A stretch of DNA of 64,000 bases from Melampsora larici-populina 98AG31 (taxonomy: Eukaryota; Basidiomycota; Pucciniomycetes; Pucciniales; Melampsoraceae), in contig NW_006768786.1 of the NCBI RefSeq assembly GCF_000204055.1, forward strand, positions 1,042,873 to 1,106,872. The letters are read 5' to 3'. Positions 34,228 to 46,110 of the stretch are shown here, in pieces. Positions within the stretch are counted from its first letter, which is position 1, and each line of letters starts with the position of its first letter. The notes under the pieces were generated by a model. That model ran no database searches. It was given only the letters and a program-made list of their open reading frames with translations, and had not been told where the DNA came from. The position numbers and the translations under genes are program-made.

Positions 34228-35946
34228 ATGAGCGGCACAGGATCTCTGAAACCGGACAACTTTCTCGACGATCCTGATAGTTTAATTCGACAAGCTCGGA
34301 AAGAAAAGAAGAAGGAACGCCGCGAGTCCCCTCCAGCTCCTGCTGCACCCAGATATCAGTGGAGGCCGGAAGCCTCAGTCTCAGGATCGCCCGCTCCAAC
34401 TGATCGAATACTATACGCATCCAGTCATCAAATCAGTCCTGCCGAAGTTTCAACAGTTCACTTTTCACCCCCTCCGATATCACCCTCAGCGTCTGAGAAG
34501 ACAGTTATCAACCTACATTTTCAGAAACTGCTCAGTACAAACGTACAGACACCACACCCTCCTGGATACCTAGAGACGCAAACACCTAACGCAAAAGCGC
34601 CCGATTCTACCTTGAACGCACCAACCCTTACGTGTGCATCCGCAAACACAATGTCGAACGATCAGGAGACCATCGACTCACTGCGTCAGCAAGTCGAGAG
34701 TCTACGAGTTCAAAATGAGACTCTAGCTCAAGGGCGTCAAGAAACACTCTCGCTCCAGCGTATGGTGCGAGAGCTGATGGCGGAGCGATCACAAGCGTAC
34801 ACTAGCCCAGGATTCTTAGGCGGTACGAACGCTGGAACCGGTCAAGCCTTCAACCAATACCTCAATCGCAGTCCGGTATTGCCTAGTCCACTACCTAGAG
34901 AGGCAGTCAGACGAGAAGGGGATGCTCACCAAGCAGCGGCGGTGCCGGACGTGGCAGCAACATCAGCCAACGACCATGTCGAGGACGGTGCCCAAGCGTC
35001 GGGAGCGACGCAACCGCTTGATCGACCCGAAGGAACACCATCAGGTGCAGCGCCTCAGCCCGGATACCAAACCTCAACACCAGTGGGAGCGCACTTTCCT
35101 GAGACTGGTTACACCCCGTATCATCAAGCATACTACTTTGGCCCACCTTACTTACCCACCCCTCCTGCACCAACCACTATGACCGCGGATCGCATCAAGT
35201 TGAGCGAATTGCCTAAGTTTAGCGGCAAGTATGGTAACCCAGCCGACCTATTTCACTGGCAAGACCTAATTGAAGAGGCCTTCGATGTCAAAAATTTATC
35301 AAACGATCAAGAACGCTTAAAGTTATTGGGATCTCTGCTCAATAATGAAGAACTGTCCGCGTGGTATCAAACGAACAAGGAATCATTACGACAACAATCG
35401 TGGAAAGGAGCCATGGAAATGATGGCTACTGGAACCCTCCCGCACGCCTGGCTAGCGGATACTGAGGAAGCTCTACGTCGATTACAAATGAAACCCTCAG
35501 AATCCTTCGACAACTACGTCACTCGGGCGCAAGCATTACATCGCTTGGTTAAGCGAGTAAGCGGATTATCGGATAAAAACTTAGCGGAGTATATTACTTG
35601 GGGGGCTCCTAAGTTATTTAAAAATATGATCGAGCGTGAGAAACGCTTGGCCAAACCTTTCTCCTTTCCCGCTTTTAAAGACGCTGCGGATGGCATTTGG
35701 CGCTTTCTCACAGACAGTAAACTACTAAATGACGGATCGGTACAACCTAGACCATCACAATCGATGACTGTCACGAACGCACCTGTACCCTCTCAACCTC
35801 GCACTACGATCCAAGCTAGACCTCGTTCAGATCAAGAAAGAGCTGACAATGCCTGGAGATATCACGAGTATCTCCGCAAATCTGGCATCTGTGCAGTGTG
35901 TAAAGACAAGTGTAATAACCCTACTTGCACAAACAAGAACTCTTGA
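34228..35946 (+). pseudogene. Gypsy gag, ends at in-frame TGA
   Basis: Start ATG 34228 (MSGTGSLKPDNFLDD). The N-terminus is Pro/Ser-rich. The capsid-like region contains IKLSELPKFSGKYGNPADLF, FHWQDLIEEAFD and MATGTLPHAWLADTEEALRR, typical of Gypsy gag. The end has GICAVCKDKCNNPTC, a cysteine cluster in the place of a zinc knuckle but without the usual CCHC spacing. The frame stops at TGA 35944-35946 and then continues open in the same phase into protease, so gag and pol were once one polyprotein. Confidence 0.85.
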
Positions 35947-36555
35947 TTTCTTTCGGTTCCATCCGACTTTAATCCTGGTCCACGACCCACTCGAGCATCA
36001 GCCACAACTCAGGTCCGACCTCCAGGAACACCAACGCAAAGACCCGCCGGACGAACAACCACCACTCCCACCCCTAGTCGTGTCGCAGCAGTCGAAGCTT
36101 TCCCAGATATGATTGCCGAAGATATCGCTGCGTATGCAGAAGCGGATCACTTCAAGATGGGGTTAGTGGAGGAGGAAGCTGAAGGTGCCGAAAGGTGTGT
36201 AGCCCCTTCGTCGACGGCTCCAATCATTTTAGAGCTAATCTGTAATGGAAAAACTGTTCGGGCTCTAATTGATTCAGGCGCTGGGACGAACTTACTATCG
36301 AACAACATGGCGCGTGATTTGCGAGTGGTACGAAGACTGTTGGTAGCCCCGGTCGAGGTACGCTTAGCAATTCCCACTGAAGGCAAACCTCTTATCCTAC
36401 GAGAATTTGCTATAGCTAATCTCAAGTGTGATGATCCCAGTTTACGATTCGGCGCTGTTTTTTTCAAGCTGGCACCTTTAGGAGGAAGCTATGATATCAT
36501 TCTCGGGTCTCCATTTTTATCTAAATTCAAACTTGATGTCTCCCTTCATCGTTGA
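35947..36555 (+). pseudogene. Gypsy protease region
   Basis: In phase with gag. A Pro/Thr linker leads to the retropepsin motif ALIDSGAGTNLLSNNMA (catalytic Asp in DSGA) and to GGSYDIILGSPFLSKF. The frame ends at TGA 36553-36555 and resumes directly as reverse transcriptase. All three stops of this element fit a CGA (Arg) ancestor. Confidence 0.85.
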
Positions 36556-38103
36556 TGTGTGCTACACGTCCCTAGCGGAAAAATCCTGTACGAGAAAGCA
36601 ATGAAGTCTGAATTGAATCGCATATTATGTGCCGTTGAAAATCTTGAGAAAATCAGCAAAGCTCAGGACTTGAACAAGCGGGAAATGTCCGTATTGAAAG
36701 AATTTGAAGATATATTCCCAGCGGAACTGCCTCCAGTGGAGGAGGGTGATCCGCCGGATGAAACTTTCCCAGAAGGATTACCTGAGGCAAGCAGACGAGT
36801 TCGTCATAAGATCATTCTCACGGATCCCAATGTTGTTATCAATGAGAAACAATATGGATACCCTCAGAAACATCGAGAGTCTTGGCGCAAGTTGGTGGAC
36901 CAACACCTGAAAGCTGGACGTATTAGACGATCTCAGAGCCAGTACGGTTCTCCTTCAATGATCATTCCGAAAAAAGATCCAACGGAATTACCCAGATGGG
37001 TGTGTGACTACAGAACTTTGAACAAGTACACTGTCAAAGACCGTGCACCATTACCAAATGTTGACGAATCAGTGAGGCTAGTGGCTACTGGAAAAGTTTG
37101 GTCAGTTGTAGATCAGACAAATTCATTTTTTCAAGACAGAATGCGCGAAGAAGATATCCCGCTGACGGCGGTGAAGACTCCTTGGGGGTTGTATGAATGG
37201 GTTGTTATGCCCATGGGACTAACAAACGGACCTGCGACACATCAAGCTCGAAATGAAGAGATTTTAGGTGATTTGGTAGGAAAGATATGCGTGGTTTATA
37301 TTGATGACATTGTAATATTCTCACAAACAGTTGAAGAACATGAGGTACATTTAAGACAGGTACTTGAAAGACTACGTGCGGCAAAGCTTTATTGCTCCAT
37401 CAAGAAAAGCAAATTATTCAGACGTGAAATCAAATTCTTAGGACACATCATTAGTGAGACAGGAGTTTGTCCAGATGACGAAAAGGTTGAGAAGATCTCC
37501 AAGTGGGCCTCTCCAACTAACTCAAAACAATTACTCAAATTCTTAGGCACGGTCCAATGGATGAAAAAATTTATTGACGGACTGTCACATTATGTTGGAA
37601 CCTTATCTCCTCTGACGAGCACTTCCTTGAAAGGGAAACCTTTTCGATGGGGAGAAGCAGAAGAAGTGGCTTTCAACAACATCAAGCGTCTCATTACAAC
37701 ACTACCAGTACTTCGTAATCTGGACTATGACTCAGACGAACCGCTCTGGCTTTTCACGGATGCTAGTGGTAATGGATTAGGAGCGGCTCTATTTCAAGGA
37801 ATCAAGTGGGACACAGCCTCACCCATTGCTTACGAGAGCCGGACAATGAATGCGGCTGAGAAGAACTACCCTGTGCACGAACAGGAGCTCCTTGCGGTTG
37901 TCAACGCTCTCAACAAGTGGAAGCTCTTACTTTTAGGCATGCGAGTGAATGTTATGTCGGACCATCATTCATTGACAACCTTATTGACACAACGCAATCT
38001 CAGCCGACGACAGGCAAGGTGGTTAGAAACCTTATCTCAGTTTGACCTGGACTTTAAATACTTACGAGGTCAGGATAATTCTGTAGCTGATGCACTTTCT
38101 TGA
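36556..38103 (+). pseudogene. Gypsy reverse transcriptase and RNase H
   Basis: Copies element RNA to DNA and removes the template. Seen: RRSQSQYGSPSMIIPKKDP, RWVCDYRTLNKYTVKDRAPL, VVDQTNSFFQDRM, WVVMPMGLTNGPAT and the catalytic YIDDIVIFSQ. RNase H then has WLFTDASGNGLGAALFQ, VHEQELLAVVNALNKWK and MSDHHSL. It ends QDNSVADALS followed by TGA 38101-38103, where other Gypsy elements usually have Arg (ALSR). The Asp pair and the RNase H acidic residues are present, so only the stops disable it. Confidence 0.92.
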
Positions 38104-39717
38104 CGAGATGATGTTGCCTTGTGTGAAGTTAAAGCAGCATTGAGAGAGGAAGAGGTCCAGAAGATTCAGGAGGGTTATGAAGAAGACAAGTTTTGCATCA
38201 AACTGAAAAAGGTGGTACCTCTGCGGGAAGATTGCGTCATGAAGGACAATCTTCTATATTTAGATGGGCGATTGGTTATTCCTCGAACTGGAAGTCTTCG
38301 ACGTGATTTTATCTCCCAGGCCCACTCGGCTTTGGGGCACCTGGGTATTCTGAAGACCATTGCACGCCTACAAAGCACGTTCTTCTGGCCAAGCATGGCA
38401 AAAGAGGTCAAGACACAGCTGAAGTCCTGCGACTCGTGCCAACGTATTAAGGCGCGAACCACCGCAACCACAGGAAAGCTTCAAACTTCTGAAGTCCCAA
38501 GGAGTCCAATGGAATCAATCGCAATTGATTTTATAGGTCCCTTCCCCAAAGTCTTGGGATACGATATGATACTATCATGTACGTGTAGACTGACGGGATT
38601 TGTTCGTCTCATTCCAACCTCACAGCGTGACACTGCTGAAAGATCCGCTACGCGACTTTACACGTCGTGGTCTTCAATCTTTGGATTGCCATCATCCATT
38701 ATTGGCGATCAGGACAAGGCCTGGACGTCGCGATTCTGGCGACACTTGCACGATTTGCTAGGAGTAAAGGTCAATCTTTCTACGTCTTATCATCCTCAAG
38801 CAGACGGCCGAAGTGAACGTACCAATAAAACAGTTGGACAGATTTTGCGACACTACGCAGCTGAGAAACATGGCAAATGGTTCCAGTCCTTACCCGCCGC
38901 GGAGTTCGCCATTAACTCGGCCGTCAATGTCTCGACGGGCGTGTCACCTTTACACTTTGTCTATGGCCGCATTCCCCGTCTTTTCCCCATTCAGACACCT
39001 TTAGAAGACGAAGCGGACGATGTAAAACACTGGATTGAGAGGCGTCAGGCTGAGTGGGCAGGTTGGAGAGATCGAGTATGGTGTAATCGTGTGGAGCAGG
39101 CATCTCAGTACAACCTTCGACGTCGGGAAGGGAAGCCTTTTGTGATTGGAGACAGAGTCATGGTGGACAGTGCAGATCGACAACAAGTCGTAGGCGGGAA
39201 GTCAAGAGGGACTGATAAACTACGCGCGCGCTACGACGGTCCCTACGAAGTCTTAGAAGTGTTGAACTCAGGACGTGACTTCCGATTACGTTTAAAACCT
39301 AATGATCTCACATACCCGGTCTTTCATATTTCAAAGCTCAAAGCCTACCACAGCGACGAAGCGGACAACACGAACATTGCAACCATCAAGCTGGTCTTGT
39401 CACAACCGGAACCAACCCCAGGAGAGTCTCGAGAGGAGCCCATGGGGCAAGCTAGGAATTGTGACAAGGGGGTGTGTATCAACTCAGATACGCTAGCACC
39501 CCCGCAATGTGAGTCTTTTATTTCTCATGCACCAAGTAGTAAAGAAAGCATTGGCAAGCGATTTCATCTCCTAAATAGCAGTACCTTAATGCACGGCGCC
39601 CACGGAGGACACGAAGGTTCGAGAATAACAGAATCACTTGCAGCCAGAGTATTGGCTTTGTCAACTCCGAAATCAACCCCTTTAGGTCCGGGAATTGGAG
39701 CCACTGGGGCATGCTAG
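38104..39717 (+). pseudogene. Gypsy integrase
   Basis: Same frame. The zinc-binding N-terminus has HSALGHLGILKTIARLQ and CDSCQRIKAR (HHCC). The DDE core has MESIAIDFIGPFPKVLGYDM, SSIIGDQDKAWTSRFWRHL and SYHPQADGRSERTNKTV (Glu in RSERTN). The C-terminal GPYEVLEVLNSGRDFRLRLK and the VFHISKLKAYH motif follow. The open frame continues past the likely natural end through a GC-rich hairpin and stops at TAG 39715-39717. No chromodomain is recognised. Confidence 0.9.
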
Positions 39718-39764
39718 GAAAATTGACAAGGGGGTGTGCATCAAATAGATGCGCTAGCACCCCC
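39468..39764 (+). ncRNA. Pair of covarying RNA hairpins near the Gypsy pol 3' end
   Basis: Two related hairpins (39468-39503 and 39730-39764) lie in direct repeats of about 70 bp. Each has an outer stem GGGGGTG/CACCCCC, a four-base bulge CTAG on the 3' side, and an inner stem. The inner stems are TGTATC/GATACG in the first copy and TGCATC/GATGCG in the second: a T-A pair has become C-G. The compensatory change indicates selection on RNA structure. The first copy lies within the integrase frame, the second after the stop. Confidence 0.5.
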
Positions 39765-40246
39765 GCAATGTGAGTTCAATAATCTTTTCATTACCTATAC
39801 CTTGCGAAACAGCTAGCAAGCAAAAACATCTTCTACATTACAGATAATCATTCACGACGAGGGGTTGGGACGTGACGCAAATTTACTAATCCTCAAGCTA
39901 CGAACATCAATTTTCTTTACATTACTTTAAGATTCAAGATACTCAAGACTTACAAATACAAATTAATTCATGTTTCATCAAAACTCACAACATCAAGATG
40001 GTTTTTTTCTCTTTTTCTCTTTTTTTTCTTTTCTTCTTTCCTTTCAAAAATTCAAGACTTCACGATTTTATTATGATTTTAGTTTTTTTCTCTCTTCTTT
40101 CAGTTTCTCAACTTTGGATTTTTTTGCTTAAGCTTTCTCAGGGACGAGTTATGGTCACATTTATTGGGGCGAGTTATGCCATTTGCGTTTTTTTTCTCTT
40201 TCTTTATTTCAGCATTTTTTTAAGACTGGTTGGACAAAGATTTTTA
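39765..40246. other. Gypsy 3' untranslated region
   Basis: T-rich sequence with no frame between the second hairpin and the polypurine tract. Confidence 0.6.
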
Positions 40247-40257
40247 GGAAGGAAGGG
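40247..40257 (+). promoter_or_regulatory. Polypurine tract of the Gypsy element
   Basis: GGAAGGAAGGG lies directly 5' of the right LTR, the expected primer site for plus-strand DNA synthesis. Confidence 0.75.
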
Positions 40258-40606
40258 TGTAAGGGTTACACAAGTACATTCATGGGTTCTGGATCATGGG
40301 ATTAGTTAGGTGGTGTTATATCTTCTTGCTCCACGCCCGGTTCCGGAAAGTCCTCACTCCTCTGAGAGCCTATTACTGGACTTTCTGGAACCAGGTGAGC
40401 TTAGTTCTTTTTAATTGCTTTTATCTTGTTTTATTCTCATTAGTTCTCTTTACTGACTCCTCTGAGAGCCTATTACTGGACTTTCTGGAACCAGCTCGTA
40501 ATTCATATAACGAAGTTCCAAGTTAATTGTCCGAGTGTGCTCTCTCGAGAAGTCGTGCCGGATTAAACATCCGGACGCTAGTGAAGGTTCTCACGAGAAC
40601 CTTACA
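40258..40606 (+). repeat. Gypsy 3' LTR
   Basis: Appears identical to the 5' LTR over 349 bp. Followed by the TAACC target duplication. Confidence 0.95.
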
Positions 40607-40611
40607 TAACC

Positions 40612-41293
40612 CCGACCGGCGACCACGGCTATGCATAACCGAGGGGCATACAGCCATATGCCCCAAAGGGTCTCTTCGCCCAAACTCTACCAACCTTTCA
40701 TTCTCGATATTGATATCCTCTTCGCTATCTAACCTTCGACGACCGGACAAATCCACCACACCGGCAAACTCCACCTCTCACTGACGCCATGGGTAAGGGC
40801 TCAACGAACGTCACGCGCCAGCCTCATACCGTCGTTTGTCATCTCATAACCAACCTACGAGCTCATCTATAAGAACCCATCTCGCGATTCTAAGAACTCA
40901 TCTCACGATTTGATAGATCCACCTCCCTTCCTTCGTACCCAACAGTCACTATCAGAAGTCTTGACATCTCTCGCAATGACGCAGGTGATCCTGCGTCAAC
41001 CTCCTGGCCCTTTCGAAGGAACACCCCAACCGATTCGACCTTTCAACATGGCCTGCTTCATCTTATCGACTGCTGCTGTTGCTCTTCCTTCTTCCCCATT
41101 GTACGAGCACGATTCCAAGGTACCCATATCGGTCTACAACTTTCATCAAATTCTTCTCTTGTTTCGATCTTATCAGTTCAATCAAATCAAATACTTCAAT
41201 CGAATTTATCCATTAGATCAATTCATTTCCTTTTTCTATCTTTATCACTACCTCACCTATCCCATCACAACTATCTCATCTCCTGTAGCCACC
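40612..41293 (+). other. MULE gene leader and promoter region
   Basis: Lies between the Gypsy insertion and the MULE start codon. It is open in the gene's own frame from about 40910, but the best start is later. An upstream ATGG directly followed by GTAAGG (about 40790) could be a leader exon. Confidence 0.35.
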
Positions 41294-44200
41294 ATGTCCG
41301 AAAACCAATCGGTCCGATCGGTTTCTCCTGGTCTTGAAGAGTTGTTGCCTCACACAGCACAGACGGATGCTCAGTCGGTCTCCCATGTTTCCGAAACTCC
41401 TCAACCTACACCTACCAAGTTGAAGCGACGCGCCCCGAAGAAAACGGGCAAGAAGTTCAAGTTGCCCGTTCCAGCCACGGGTGAACTCAAGACATTCATC
41501 GATCATGGCACGACTCGGGATCCTCAAGGCTATCCACTGTATCCAAATGGCGACACAGTTTTTGTTCGAGAACCTCATGAGGATATCACCAACTTCGGTC
41601 ACGTTGCCTATACACACACTCAAAAGACGAAAGGTTCAAAAGATGGACCTTGGAAGACCGTATGGTACGCTTGCCTTGGCGTCCTCCGTTGCGACGACGA
41701 CTTTTGCGCGTACGCTGCTCCTCCACCCACCGCCGAAGGCAAAGCAGCCGAATACATCAAGGAGTAAGTACTTCCTCATCTCAATGTGAGCCAGAAATCT
41801 AACTGACATTGTATCCATTTCTCGCCTTCATAGGAATCCTGTATGTCCAGCGGTCGAGTGCAGCGGCACTCATATATGGACCCAATGCCCCGGCACGATC
41901 TGCCGAATCGACATCCAGAAAGACACTGGGTGGGGCGTTCTTCGGCACTCTGGATTCCATGCTCACCCTTGGCCAGCCTCGAAAGAGGCTGACCCTTTGG
42001 CGATGCTCGATCTGACGGAGGAGGTCATCAAGAACCCGAAGGCTGGACCGTTGGTTCTCAAAGTAAGTGAATCACTTACTTGGTCGCAGTCTATCCCCTG
42101 AAGGACCATCACGCTGACTTGGTGTCGTTCTAGGTTGGCCAGGCTGGCGCGGGTCAGACCGTAACCGCGCCGGTTGTGGATATCCATCCCGCCTTCGCTA
42201 ATGGTGGTCGTTTGGCATACTTAAGACGCAAGGTTTTGGTTGAGAAAGGCCTCATCCCGGAAAAAGAAAGCAAAGGTGGTGGAGATCGTCTGATCATGGA
42301 CCTTATGCATTGGGGAAAGTAAGTGTTCCCCCTACTGTCTCAATCGAAACGGACTAACGACGACTGTCTATTGGACAGTCACGGTCTCCGCCTGATCTCG
42401 ACCTCGCTTCTGGGAAGTAATGTCCACATTACTTTCCAGACCAAGTGGATGGCGGAACAGTTAGTTAGACGAGATGCCCTTGGTAAGGTTTACGCAGGCG
42501 GCCTGCTTTCGGATGTCACCTACCGATTCTTCCACCATGGATACCTCCTCACTACTTCGATGTACAGTGAGATCCTACACCGTTGGATCCCTGTCCAACT
42601 TACTTGGATGTGGGGGCTTGAAGAGGCTCATTATCGAGCTCACTTCACAACCCTCCTCTCCCAAATCAACGCCGCCGACTTGACTTTCCACGAAAGCGAC
42701 CTTCTTGTCCAACAGGTGGTCGATTTCTCGGCCGCGCAGAAGAAAGGCTTCGTCACGGCTTACATGGATGTCTTCAAAGAACACGACCCCGCCAAAGCCC
42801 TGAGCAAACTCAAAGGCTGCCATGAACACTACCGTCAGTCAATCACACGGATCAAGAAGAACAGGAACGTGGTCGCATCGAGCCGATTGGTAAGTATGGT
42901 TTCACTTGGCAACTATCCTCGACAAACCTTCTAACTGATCATCACCACGTCGCTCGTGAAATTTTGATCAGGCCGAGTTCGAGAAACTCGCTTTGGACCT
43001 TCTCGAGCCAATCAAACCTGGAGACCCCTCTCTCACCGATAAATTCGCGCAGATTGCACGACTGTTCCCGAAAGCCAAAGCTTGGATTGATTGGTGGAAC
43101 ACAGCTGATATACACAGCATGTTGTTCTGTGCTTGACCTCGGCTACCCATGGATGATCCTCCTCTCCCTGATGGTGAGGATTAACACGACTATCCGGACA
43201 CCACGAATGGTCAAGAGTCGATGCATCGACAGTATTACATTCTAATGTGAGTCCTCTTTCCCTGGATGAAGGTACAGTGAATAGATGCTGACTGATGGTG
43301 TTGTATGATGGTACAGTTCTGGTCACTGTACCATGATCCAGGGATTCATCCAGTTGTTGCTATTCGCCGAATCCCTCAAGAGAGATTTCAACAATGTGCT
43401 TCGTGGCATTTCGGTCAAGTACGGTAACAGTTGGGAGTCCGTAGTGGAAACGATGGGTTGGTCGAAGGAACGGACTCGACGCCGCCCTGACGCCAACGAC
43501 GGCCGTCCTCCTGACACCACGGACGCGTTACTTCGACCTAAGAAGCTCGGCCGGCCAACTGGGTCAACTAACGTTAACCGGGATCCTCATTCTTCTTATC
43601 AGTCTTACTCCGCGAGCACCGAGCCAGGTAAGCTCAATCGCTGTTGGGAGACTTCGGTTTTGGAGGCCTTGTATCCCACGTTTTCACCTCTGTGGATTGT
43701 TGGCTCGAAGGGCAAGGGGAAGGACATAGCATCCAAGTTGATACGACATTATTCATCAAGGCTTTCCGCCGAATTGCACCGTTCCGGGCACATCAAATCG
43801 GTCTTAACTCGTGGTCTCAAATCTGTTCAAACTGCGGTTCAAAAGCTTTCACCCGACTCTTTCGTCACGGACTCCTTCTGCTCTGCCGACTTATTCATGG
43901 AGTATCTACTTATATACAAACGCAATGTACCTACGTCCACGGGCCGACAATTTGCTTACACACTCACTCGCGACTACCAATGCACTCAAATCGCCTCGCA
44001 TGAAGAGACCAAATCTTCCGTTAGAGCGACTGTGATTATAACTAACAATCTTTTTCACGACGCCAACCTCCGATATTCCGATGTGGGCAAGCTGATCAAC
44101 CTCTGGAGCACCGAAGGCCTCTTTTCCGAGAACCTTCGCTGCTGCACTACCTGTCGCAACGATCAAACTCTAGATTTGACCCATCCTTCACCTGACGAAT

Positions 44201-45395
44201 TGACCTTTGAAAAAGAAGGCAACGATGTTCCTCGCTTGTACAAAAGATGCCTCTTGGATTTCACGGGGAAGCCCATGAATGTGTACTTTCATTTGCGAGG
44301 TGTAGCCGGCCTTACCGAAGATGATTGTGCCAGCTTCATGGGTGATATGGATTGGCCTCAAGTCTTGGTTCTCAATGGTGTTGAATATGAGATCGTCTCA
44401 AGGGGGTTCTGGGGCTTTCATCATTACTGGTCCAAAGTGGTGAGATACGTGGATGGGGTCAGGGGAGTTTGGTTTTTCGACGATCGCAAAGACAACGGCC
44501 GCGCTCAGCTTCTCGGTCGTGATCTTTCGTTGATAGCCGGTCCTCAACCTTCCACCAGTTGGCTCATATATTCTCGCAAGGCTACCTCGAGCGAACAAAG
44601 GGTCATCGATGTTGGCATAGCAAAGATCACGTCGAAGAACCCTGATGCTCCGGGGGATTTGCCGTTTGTTTCGGGGCTGGACTTGGAAGACGTGGAGGAC
44701 ATCGAGGAAGACTTGCCTGACTTGCCCGTGATCGATCGGCCCTCTGCTACGTTTTCAAGTGGCCAGGTCATGAGTCAGCTCTCAGTTAACAGCGCCAAAC
44801 GGGCCTTTACAGCACCTGGTAAGTGCTCTTTGCCTTGCCTGTTTTTCACAATCTGAGAGGCTTGCTGACCTTGTATGTAACAGCTTCTCCAGCTGTCAAT
44901 GAGTTGGAAGATGTGGACCCTCCAACCGTAGAAGACTCTGTGGTGCCTTTCGGTTCTCGTCAATCTTCGCAAAGCGATAAGGCCAAACACGCATTCATTA
45001 AAAGTGATAAGGGTGAGTTCACCTTGTGACTCAATTTGGGTTTCTTAACATTGACATCTTTCTTTTTAGGTACGTCCTCTTCAGCTCCTCCAGCTGTCGT
45101 GAGAAGGGAGGATGATGAGGAGGATGGTGTCCCACCTGCTGCCACCTTACCGGAAAAGCCGTTACCTGCCACCCTACCGGAGGAAAAGGCGTTACCCGAC
45201 GTCAAGGGACCCTTGAGTGTCCGCCTGCGTGTGAACAAGCGCCCGAAGTCGCCCTCCCCTCAGAAGACTTCAAAGGCCAAGAAGGGTGTTGCCAAGGTAA
45301 AGCCAGACAAGGCGCGGTTGGCAGTGGTCAAAGAGGCAGTGGTTGAGAAGAAGGCAAAGGTTATGCCTAAGCCTAAAGGGAAGAAGAAATCCTGA
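41294..45395 (+). pseudogene. MULE transposase fused to GCM/WRKY zinc finger and USP-like peptidase, two stops
   Basis: Eight exons: 41294-41763, 41834-42062, 42134-42318, 42379-42889, 42972-43246, 43317-44818, 44884-45012 and 45070-45395 (about 1,208 codons). The start GCCACCATGT is a strong Kozak match. Domains: a Cys/His zinc finger of GCM/WRKY type (WYACLGVLRCDDDFC, CPAVEC, CPGTIC and RHSGFHAHPWP, residues about 130-215); a MULE transposase core (GGLLSDVTYRFFHHGYLL near 340, VVDFSAAQKKGF near 410, GCHEHYRQS near 440, AWIDWWNTADIHSMLF near 520); and a USP-like peptidase (Cys box LNRCWETSVLEALY near 666, a CCTTC pair, His box GFWGFHHYWSKVV near 923, then VWFFDDRK and WLIYSRK). The tail is Lys/Pro-rich. 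In-frame TGA 43134-43136 and TAA 43182-43184 interrupt it between transposase and peptidase. Everything else is open and correctly spliced. Confidence 0.8.
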
Positions 45396-45864
45396 ACCAG
45401 AATTGTGTATCTTAAATATGTATCTTACTATCTATACACGAAGGTCTTTTAAACAATTTTTTTATACAAATTCTACTGATGATCATGATTGTGATAAGGT
45501 AAGCACAGGAGTCGTCTTTTCCTTTTTCGTCTTGAAGTCTCAGTTTTGTGTGTTGTGTTTTATGGCGGCCTTATGTAATGCACATTGGCCAATTAAGTGG
45601 TGGATATTGAATTTATGCCCAGCATAAACTTACACTTGAGTGAGAGAGTGAGACGCGTGTAAGATTATAAGAGTAAGACATTCACAAAATGGTTTACTCT
45701 GATGATTTTTTTTTTTCTCTAAGTAAAATTTATTTAACTCCACTTGAGGTGTAAAATTGCAAGTCCAGGGGGGAATAATGACTTTTTGCACTACAGGGGT
45801 TTTGCCTCCTTAATGTGTGTAATGTCTTGGAGTGCAAAAATAGGGATCAGGCGACTAAAGTTTA
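45396..45864. other. MULE 3' subterminal region
   Basis: Between the gene's stop codon and the alignable right TIR. AT-rich, containing further TTTACAC-type words. Confidence 0.5.
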
Positions 45865-46110
45865 ATTTTACACCCTAGTTTTTTTGCTCACTATGAGGTG
45901 TGTAAAATATCGCGTGTAAAATTAAACTTTGGGGTCGGTACTGTAGATTTTTACACTCCAGGTTTTGCACGTGACTAATTTACATACTACAATTTGGGCC
46001 CGAAGGAGTGTAAAATTGTATTTCACCCCTCATTACATACACTTTTACACACAACTGCTTTTACACTCAATAAGGAGTCGAATTTGTTGTGTGCAAAAAT
46101 CTCCTAACCC
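45865..46110. repeat. MULE right TIR and mariner empty site
   Basis: Inverted copy of 29099-29222 plus 33375-33495. Where the left copy carries the mariner, this one reads straight through a single TA between CAATTTGGG-type sequence and TAATTTACA (about 45980-45992). The outer end has its own stem-loop, as on the left. Confidence 0.85.

Larger units (their letters stand above)
33636..40606 (+). mobile_element. Ty3/Gypsy LTR retrotransposon, recent insertion
   Basis: Two LTRs of 349 bp (33636-33984 and 40258-40606) look identical base for base. They start TGTAAGGGTT and end AACCTTACA, and are flanked by TAACC (33631-33635 and 40607-40611). The internal order is gag, protease, reverse transcriptase, RNase H, integrase, the Ty3/Gypsy order, all in one frame but broken by three TGA codons. 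A purine-rich tract precedes the right LTR. No obvious tRNA-primed binding site (TGG...) follows the left LTR. It lies about 650 bp upstream of the MULE gene. Confidence 0.95.
29099..46110. mobile_element. Mutator-like element (MULE) containing two nested transposons
   Basis: The ends read GGGTCAATAGATTTTTACAC (left) and, inward from the right, GGGTTAGGAGATTTTTGCAC. They are flanked by a perfect 9-bp duplication, CTATTTTAT (29090-29098 and 46111-46119). Long TIRs and a 9-bp duplication are the MULE signature, and the internal gene at 41294-45395 has a MULE transposase. The span is 17,012 bp. Removing the mariner (4,150 bp plus TA) and the Gypsy (6,971 bp plus TAACC) leaves about 5.9 kb, a plausible original size. 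The TIRs align for about 245 bp with scattered differences, so the MULE is older than its two passengers. Confidence 0.85.

Noticed and set aside
33674..40526. Two identical 76-codon ORFs (33674-33904 and 40296-40526)
   Set aside because: They are the same frame in the two Gypsy LTRs and are explained by LTR identity, not by a protein gene.
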